A stretch of DNA of 27,397 bases from positions 1-27,397 of the forward strand of contig JBKPCD010000174.1 of the NCBI GenBank assembly GCA_046727175.1. Reading direction: 5' to 3'. Position numbers and translations under genes: made by a program. This document shows, one piece after another, positions 23,421 to 27,397 of this stretch. The notes under the pieces were generated by a model. That model was not told the origin of the DNA. It saw only the letters and a program-made list of their open reading frames with translations, and made no database searches. Position 1 is the stretch's first letter. Every line of letters begins with the position of its first letter. The stretch is from JBKPCD01 sp046727175. Its GTDB lineage: Bacteria > Acidobacteriota > Vicinamibacteria > Vicinamibacterales > 2-12-FULL-66-21.

Positions 23421-24034
23421 GATCGGCCTCCTGCTAGACCGGGGGGCTTCGCCCCGCCGGACCCCCCACCTCCACCCCAGCGCGCAAAACACGCGCGCCG
23501 GGGACCCCGGTCGCCGTCGCTCGCGGGGCCCCCTCTGCCCCGCTCCGCTCCGGCGAGGCGCGCGGCTGGCGCGCCCAGCGAAACTGCGTACTGAACGGCG
23601 CGGACGATGTTGTGGTAGCCCGTGCAGCGACACAGGTTGCCCTCGAGGGCATGGCGGATTTCCGTCGCGCCCGGTGAGGGATTCGCGCGAAGCAGGTCGT
23701 AGGCCGCGAGCACCATGCCCGGCGTGCAGAAGCCGCACTGGAGTCCGTGCTTTTCCCAGAACGCCTCCTGGAGTTCGTGGAGCGCGCTGCCCGAGGCCAG
23801 CCCTTCGATAGTCGTCACTGATGCGCCATCGGCTTGCACCGTCAGGCACGTGCACGCCTTCACGGCCATGCCGTCGAGCAGCACCGTGCACGCACCACAT
23901 TGGCTCGTGTCACAGCCGACCTTCGTGCCGGTGAGCCCCGCGATTTCTCGAATGAAGTGCACGAGCAGCAGCCGCGGCTCGACATCCTGCGTCCACACGC
24001 GACCGTTGACGGTGATGGAGACGGGGAGCTTCAT
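23417..24034 (-). CDS. coxS: Molybdenum hydroxylase [2Fe-2S] small subunit (CoxS-like) with repeat-derived C-terminal tail
   Basis: 205 residues. The plant-type ferredoxin domain has its cluster cysteines at 41, 46, 49 and 61 (GCDTSQCGAC), and the helical second domain at 100, 103, 135 and 137 (CGFC; CRC). Such subunits normally end near residue 152, after NIVRAVQYAVS. Here residues ~154-199 are translated from repeat copy C3 (GGGGGSGGAKPPG and similar low-complexity sequence), and the last codons LAGGRS include the coxL ribosome binding site and the ATGA overlap with coxL. The tail is thus an in-frame fusion that keeps coupling to coxL. The start at 24034 has GAGAGG upstream. It is the first gene of the operon and is divergent from the YncE-like gene. 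Confidence 0.93.
   Translation of the reverse strand: MKLPVSITVNGRVWTQDVEPRLLLVHFIREIAGLTGTKVGCDTSQCGACTVLLDGMAVKACTCLTVQADGASVTTIEGLASGSALHELQEAFWEKHGLQCGFCTPGMVLAAYDLLRANPSPGATEIRHALEGNLCRCTGYHNIVRAVQYAVSLGAPAARLAGAERGRGGPASDGDRGPRRACFARWGGGGGSGGAKPPGLAGGRS
23439..23575 (+). repeat. Structured GC-rich repeat, copy C3 (inside coxS)
   Basis: Head CCGGGGGGCTTCGCCCC starts at 23439; central hairpin GCGCG-CAAAACA-CGCGC; CCGGGGACCCCGG palindrome; tail GGCGCGCC at 23568-23575. Read on the minus strand it is open in the coxS frame and forms the C-terminal ~46 codons of that gene. It is almost the same as C2 and more distant from C1. Confidence 0.88.
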
Positions 24035-24086
24035 GGACGCCTCTCTTGCTCTCAGTGTCCGTCGTCAGCCGGAGCCACGTAGTCTC

Positions 24087-24100
24087 CCGGCTTCAGCCGG
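24087..24100. repeat. REP-like short palindrome CCGGCTTCAGCCGG
   Basis: CCGGCT and AGCCGG form a perfect inverted repeat around TC, and the same word occurs partly at 24065-24072 (CAGCCGGA). It lies in the 267-bp divergent gap between coxS and the YncE-like gene. Short palindromes of this kind are often scattered in Acidobacteriota intergenic DNA; only this copy is evident here. I see no clear promoter boxes in the gap. Confidence 0.4.
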
Positions 24101-24301
24101 ACCTACTCGAGCGACGCGCAGGAGGAAGACGAATCTTATCTCAAAGTGAACGGAGAACGATCGGCACACGGCAAAGCGGAGCCGCTGCGAGGCAGCGAGC
24201 AGTTGTTAATCACTGCGACATGTTTGAACCGTTACCCTCACAGCTGCCGAAAAACGGCGGTCGTGCAGCTTTGATCGGTAGCAACTTCTGTGAGGTCCGC
24301 T

Positions 24302-25354
24302 ATGGCCAGACGACTACTCGCTGCGGGTGCCGTCCTTGGGACGATGATGATTCTCGCGCCCGCCGCTGGACGGGCGCAGACGTTCAAGGTCGAGAAGTTC
24401 GACATCAAGGGCGAAGGAGGAACGGACTACGTTTCGGTCGAACCGGCTACGGGCCGCGTGTTCGTGTCACGCAGTACTCACGTGATGGTGGTCCAGGGCG
24501 CGACCGGCAAGGTGCTCGGCGACATTCCGAACACACCCGGGGTCCATGGTGTCGGGATTGTGACGAAGGCCGGCCACGGCTTCACGACCAACGGCGGTGA
24601 CGGGACCGTCACGATGTTCGATCTGAAGACGCTGGAACCGATCAAACAGATCAAGGTTGGTCCAGGGCTCGACGGCGTCATGTACGACGAGCCCGATGAC
24701 AAGATCATCCTCACGAATCACAGCCGCCCGATCGGAACGCTCACGGCGATCGATCCCGCCACTGGCGACGTCAGCGCAACCGTGGAGCTCGAAGATACGG
24801 CACCGGAAGGCGCCGCGACCGATGGCCACGGCCGCATCTTCGTCAACAACGAGAGCAAGAGCACCATTCAGGTCATCGACGTCAAGACATGGAAAGCGGT
24901 TGCGTCCTGGCCGCTCGCACCGTGCGAGGGACCCACCGGGATCGCATACGACACAGCCACCAATCGCATCTTCTCAGGATGCAGCAAGACGTCAGTGGTC
25001 CTGGACGCGAGCACGGGCAAAGTGGTCGCGTCAATCAAGAACGGCACGCGCGTCGATGCACTGGGATGGGATGCCTCGAAGAAACTCATCTACATCCCGA
25101 ACGGCGGCGAGGGCAACGTCACGGTCGTGCACCAGGACTCGGCCGACGGCTACACGGTGGTCGCCACCGTTCCCACCTTTGCGGGCGCAAAGACGATTAC
25201 GGTCGATCCCGTGACACACAATGCCTATCTCTTCCAGCCGGCGCGTGGTCCCGCTCCGCCGCCGCCGCCGGATGCTCCGCCACCGGCGACCGGACGAGGG
25301 CGTGGGCCGCAGGGACCCATAATCGCTGCGTGGTTCATCGTGATCAGGCAGTGA
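24302..25354 (+). CDS. Secreted YVTN/YncE-type beta-propeller protein
   Basis: 350 residues from the ATG at 24302 (GAGG six bases upstream). The signal peptide MARRLLAAGAVLGTMMILAPAAGRA is cleaved near residue 25. The rest is a chain of ~40-residue blades, for example VSVEPATGRVFVSRS (44-58), FDLKTLEPIKQIKVG (106-120), IDPATGDVSATVEL and IAYDTATNRIFSGCS. This class binds DNA or ligands in some cases (YncE), but most members have no known role. A Pro/Gly/Arg-rich stretch (~316-338, PAPPPPPDAPPPATGRGRG) near the C-terminus looks like a flexible linker or low-complexity insert before the last blade strand. It is monocistronic and is followed by repeat copy B. Confidence 0.85.
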   Translation: MARRLLAAGAVLGTMMILAPAAGRAQTFKVEKFDIKGEGGTDYVSVEPATGRVFVSRSTHVMVVQGATGKVLGDIPNTPGVHGVGIVTKAGHGFTTNGGDGTVTMFDLKTLEPIKQIKVGPGLDGVMYDEPDDKIILTNHSRPIGTLTAIDPATGDVSATVELEDTAPEGAATDGHGRIFVNNESKSTIQVIDVKTWKAVASWPLAPCEGPTGIAYDTATNRIFSGCSKTSVVLDASTGKVVASIKNGTRVDALGWDASKKLIYIPNGGEGNVTVVHQDSADGYTVVATVPTFAGAKTITVDPVTHNAYLFQPARGPAPPPPPDAPPPATGRGRGPQGPIIAAWFIVIRQ

Positions 25355-25440
25355 CAGCCCGTTGAAAAAGGGCGGCGGCCGGCGAGGTTCTCCGGTTCCA
25401 AGTTCCCGGTTCTCTGTTCCGGGTTCGCGGTTCCAAACTG
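25355..25440 (-). repeat. GGTTCC-rich dispersed repeat, copy B
   Basis: Read on the minus strand it shows GAACCGGGAACTTGGAACCG, GAGAACCTCGC, CGGCCGCCG and CTTTTTCAACGGGC, the same order as copy A at 2610-2680. It starts directly at the stop codon of the YncE-like gene and fills the gap to the truncated gene at 25459. It lacks the large left hairpin arm of copy A. Confidence 0.65.
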
Positions 25441-25458
25441 CGCACCGCCAAATCCCGC

Positions 25459-25836
25459 TCAATCGAGGCGCGTGGCTGTTTCGGTGGCGCAGCCAGTTTG
25501 AAAGAGACTGTCGTTGATGTCGAAGAGCTCGACAAGCGCTGTCGCCGTGAATGCTGTGGCTTCCCGATTGAGCTCGATCGTTCGCGTGACCCTTTGGGTG
25601 GCGGCAAAGGTGCCGTCCGGATTGAATCGCGAAAACCTGAACACCGCCGCATATTGCTGGTCCCCAACGTAGCGCCACGTACCGAAACTGGGACTGCGCA
25701 GGATCAGATTGGCGCGAGCGGGCTGTTCGGTCAACGTTCCGCCGCGTATGAACATGTTTGTCGCACGAACCGTTCTGATGACATCACCGGTCTGACAATC
25801 CCTGATGGACACCCTCACATCCCAAACGCCCTCGAT
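25459..25836 (-). pseudogene. 5'-truncated gene of a secreted hypothetical family
   Basis: The readable part starts IEGVWDVRVSIRDCQTGDVI and continues through MFIRGGTLTEQ, PSFGTWRYVGDQQYAAVFRF, FNPDGTFAATQRVTRTIEL and ends near TGCATETATRLD. It resembles small secreted proteins I associate with Acidobacteriota, which normally have a signal peptide just before the I-E-G-V-W motif. Here the upstream residues (RRSSDEGQSRGAEPRGG) are hydrophilic and overlap the start of a PIN-domain fragment on the other strand. The frame stays open upstream to 26112, but with antisense-like sequence and no ribosome binding site. The gene has probably lost its 5' end. Function unknown. Confidence 0.55.
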
Positions 25837-25876
25837 CTTCCGGCCTCCTCGCGGTTCAGCTCCGCGACTCTGCCCC

Positions 25877-26242
25877 TCGTCCGAGCTTCGTCGGAACAAC
25901 TGCGTCACATCCGCTGTTGCACCGGTGGAACTGCGGAGTGCACTGCGACGCCGCGTTTCTGAAGGGACGCTCGATCCGGGGCAGTTGCCGAGGATCCTGA
26001 AACGCTTCGTGCGGGATCGCACGTTCTGGACGCTGGTCGAGGTAAAAAGCGATCTCCTCACTGTCGCGGAGGCGCTCGTGGCGGTACATCCGCTTCGAGC
26101 GCCCGATGCCATCCATGTGGCATCTGCGCAGCTGTTCGCTGGTCGCGTCGGAACGGCCGCGGTGATCTTCGTGAGCGCAGACGCTCGTCAGACGACGACC
26201 GCGGCTGCTCTGGGGATGGAAATCGCGCCGATTCGATCCTGA
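25877..26242 (+). pseudogene. N-terminally truncated PIN-domain protein (VapC-like toxin remnant)
   Basis: Recognisable from SSELRRNNCVTSAVAPVELR to the stop. It keeps the PIN-type Glu in VELRSAL, the central Asp in LRAPDAIHVASA and the last acidic motif VSADARQTTTAA. Missing are the first strand and the first catalytic Asp of the usual M-x-x-x-D-T-S-A start, about 35-40 residues, so Mg2+-dependent RNase activity is unlikely. There is no start codon with a ribosome binding site and no antitoxin gene next to it. The 5' end abuts, head to head, the truncated gene on the minus strand. Confidence 0.65.
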
Positions 26243-26268
26243 CCTGTGCGGCGTGATCGAGCGCTGAC

Positions 26269-27360
26269 TCATTTCAGATCGCGGATCGCAGGCCAGCCGT
26301 CGACGCCGGTCGCGGCACGAACACCGCGCACGATCGCGTCGGCGACGAGATCCGCCGCAAGGGACCCAAGGGCGGTCAGTGGCAGGTCGGGTCGTTGCAG
26401 CCCGCCCGTCGAGACCGCGAAGAGCTGATCGCCGTCGCCGGTCGTGTGATACGGGCGAATCGCGCGTGCCGCGCCGCAGTTCGCCATCATCGCGAGCTTG
26501 GTGAGCGGGGTCTTCGTCAGCTCAACGTTCGTTGCGACGACGACGAGTGTCGTGCTCCGAAGCGCGGCATCGTCGAGCGCGGCGCCAGGTGTGCGCGCGA
26601 CGAGGTCGCGTATGACTGCGACGCTGTCGGCGAAGCCGCCGTCCGATCGTCGCGCGCCCGCGATGATTTGCCCGGTGCGCCAGTCGAGCACGTCGCCAGC
26701 GGCGTTGACGACGGCCAGTGCGCCGAGAACGATGTCGCCAAGCTTCACGCCGGCCGTGCCGAGTCCGCCTTTCATCCCGCCGAAGCCGCGCGACCGGTGC
26801 ATCTTTCCCACCGTGGCCCCTGCGCCCGCGCCGACGTTTCCTTCCACGACCGCAGCTGTACTGGCCGCAGCACAGGCCTTGTAGGCCACCTGATCGTCCG
26901 GGCGGATCCGCGCGTCGCCCACTGCCAGATCGTCGATCACCGCGGACACGACGATTGGAATCCGCACATCGGGTGTACCCCAGTCGAACCCGACCTTGCG
27001 TTCGTCGAAAAAGCGAAGCACCCCTTGCGATGCGGGAAGGGCGAGCACGCCGCCGCCCGTGAGAAAGATGGCATGGATGCGCTCGACTGGACTGATTGGC
27101 TGCAGCAGCACGACCTGCGATTCACCGGGTGCGGAGCCGTTGTAGTCGACGCCCGCCGCGGCAGCGGAATCGAACAGAATCGCGGTGCAACCAGTCGGGC
27201 GGCGCGTGTCGGTGAAGTGCCCGACTCGAATGCCGGGCACATCGGTGAGCGATCCCGATGCCGCGGCGGACTGCGTACGTTCCGCGATCCATCGAGCTGT
27301 CGCCGCGCCAGCCGCAATCGCCTGACCGAACTCCCGTCGCGTGTAGTCCACCGCACTCAC
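26269..27360 (-). CDS. P1 family peptidase (NylC/DmpA-like N-terminal-nucleophile hydrolase), Tat-exported
   Basis: 363 residues from a GTG at 27360; a second GTG at 27351, preceded by AGGTGAG, is an alternative start. The N-terminus DYTRREFGQAIAAGAA is a Tat-type signal (R-R-E-F). The mature part has the family motifs LTDVPGIRVGH, LTGGGVLALPAS, GNVGAGAGATVGK and GGLGTAGV, and the autocleavage site region RSTTLVVVATN. The predicted nucleophile after self-cleavage is Thr270, as in NylC, whereas DmpA/BapA use Ser. Known members hydrolyse D- or beta-amino-acid peptides or nylon oligomers. The residue before the nucleophile is Ser here rather than the Asn I expect in NylC. The gene is complete except possibly for its promoter, which lies at the window edge. 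Confidence 0.88.
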   Translation of the reverse strand: MSAVDYTRREFGQAIAAGAATARWIAERTQSAAASGSLTDVPGIRVGHFTDTRRPTGCTAILFDSAAAAGVDYNGSAPGESQVVLLQPISPVERIHAIFLTGGGVLALPASQGVLRFFDERKVGFDWGTPDVRIPIVVSAVIDDLAVGDARIRPDDQVAYKACAAASTAAVVEGNVGAGAGATVGKMHRSRGFGGMKGGLGTAGVKLGDIVLGALAVVNAAGDVLDWRTGQIIAGARRSDGGFADSVAVIRDLVARTPGAALDDAALRSTTLVVVATNVELTKTPLTKLAMMANCGAARAIRPYHTTGDGDQLFAVSTGGLQRPDLPLTALGSLAADLVADAIVRGVRAATGVDGWPAIRDLK

Positions 27361-27397
27361 CTGCAGAGACGCATTCAGCGCCGTTGATCACAGGAGG

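Noticed and set aside
23439..23575. A new functional domain at the CoxS C-terminus
   Set aside because: The residues are explained by translation of the repeat also found at 17921-18059 outside any required frame, so a selected domain is not supported on present evidence.
21945..23594. Long plus-strand reading frame (549 codons) opposite coxL
   Set aside because: Shadow of the coxL coding sequence; Arg/His-rich and without recognisable motifs.
17471..24034. Confident assignment as CO-oxidising CO dehydrogenase
   Set aside because: The active-site loop is AYRGAGR, without the copper-binding cysteine of form I; the substrate remains open.

Overview
The window is GC-rich bacterial chromosome with short intergenic gaps and no rRNA, tRNA, transposase or phage gene that I can see. 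The gene mix suggests an Acidobacteriota bacterium, perhaps Vicinamibacteria-like: a Ser/Thr kinase with a TPR tail next to an ECF sigma factor, many secreted beta-propeller proteins, an S9 peptidase, a Tat-exported P1 peptidase and a form II CO-dehydrogenase-like operon. That placement is inference from gene content.

Layout. 1-810: start of a transaldolase and a small membrane protein whose 5' end looks frameshifted, both minus strand. 1215-5678: a Tat-exported PQQ-type propeller protein and a large PEP-synthase/rifampin-phosphotransferase-like enzyme, plus strand. 5742-11937: minus-strand genes for glucose-6-phosphate dehydrogenase, a remnant of an RND efflux pump, a secreted PepSY-like protein, an S9 peptidase and an animal-type haem peroxidase. 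12181-15592: kinase-TPR protein (plus) converging on an ECF sigma factor (minus). 15781-17448: phosphoglucomutase. 17471-24034: a minus-strand molybdenum hydroxylase operon in the order coxS-coxL-coxM-moxR-coxE-coxG. 24302-25354: a secreted YVTN/YncE-type propeller protein. 25459-26242: two truncated genes joined head to head. 26269-27360: a Tat-exported P1 (NylC/DmpA-like) peptidase.

The cox-type operon is the main functional unit. CoxS (two [2Fe-2S] clusters), CoxM (FAD) and CoxL (Mo cofactor) form the enzyme. MoxR and the VWA protein CoxE are the usual maturation pair, and CoxG is a membrane-recruitment/assembly factor. CoxL has AYRGAGR, so it is form II, and its substrate cannot be assumed to be CO. 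Transaldolase, zwf and pgm are scattered central-carbon genes rather than one operon.

The most unusual signal is a ~136-bp GC-rich structured repeat present three times (14892-15026, 17921-18059, 23439-23575). Each copy has the same end facing the 3' end of a gene. It keeps a 5-bp/7-nt hairpin and a G-tract region even where the sequence has changed, and one copy is translated as the C-terminal tail of CoxS. A second, GGTTCC-rich repeat occurs in inverted orientation at 2552-2690 and 25355-25440.
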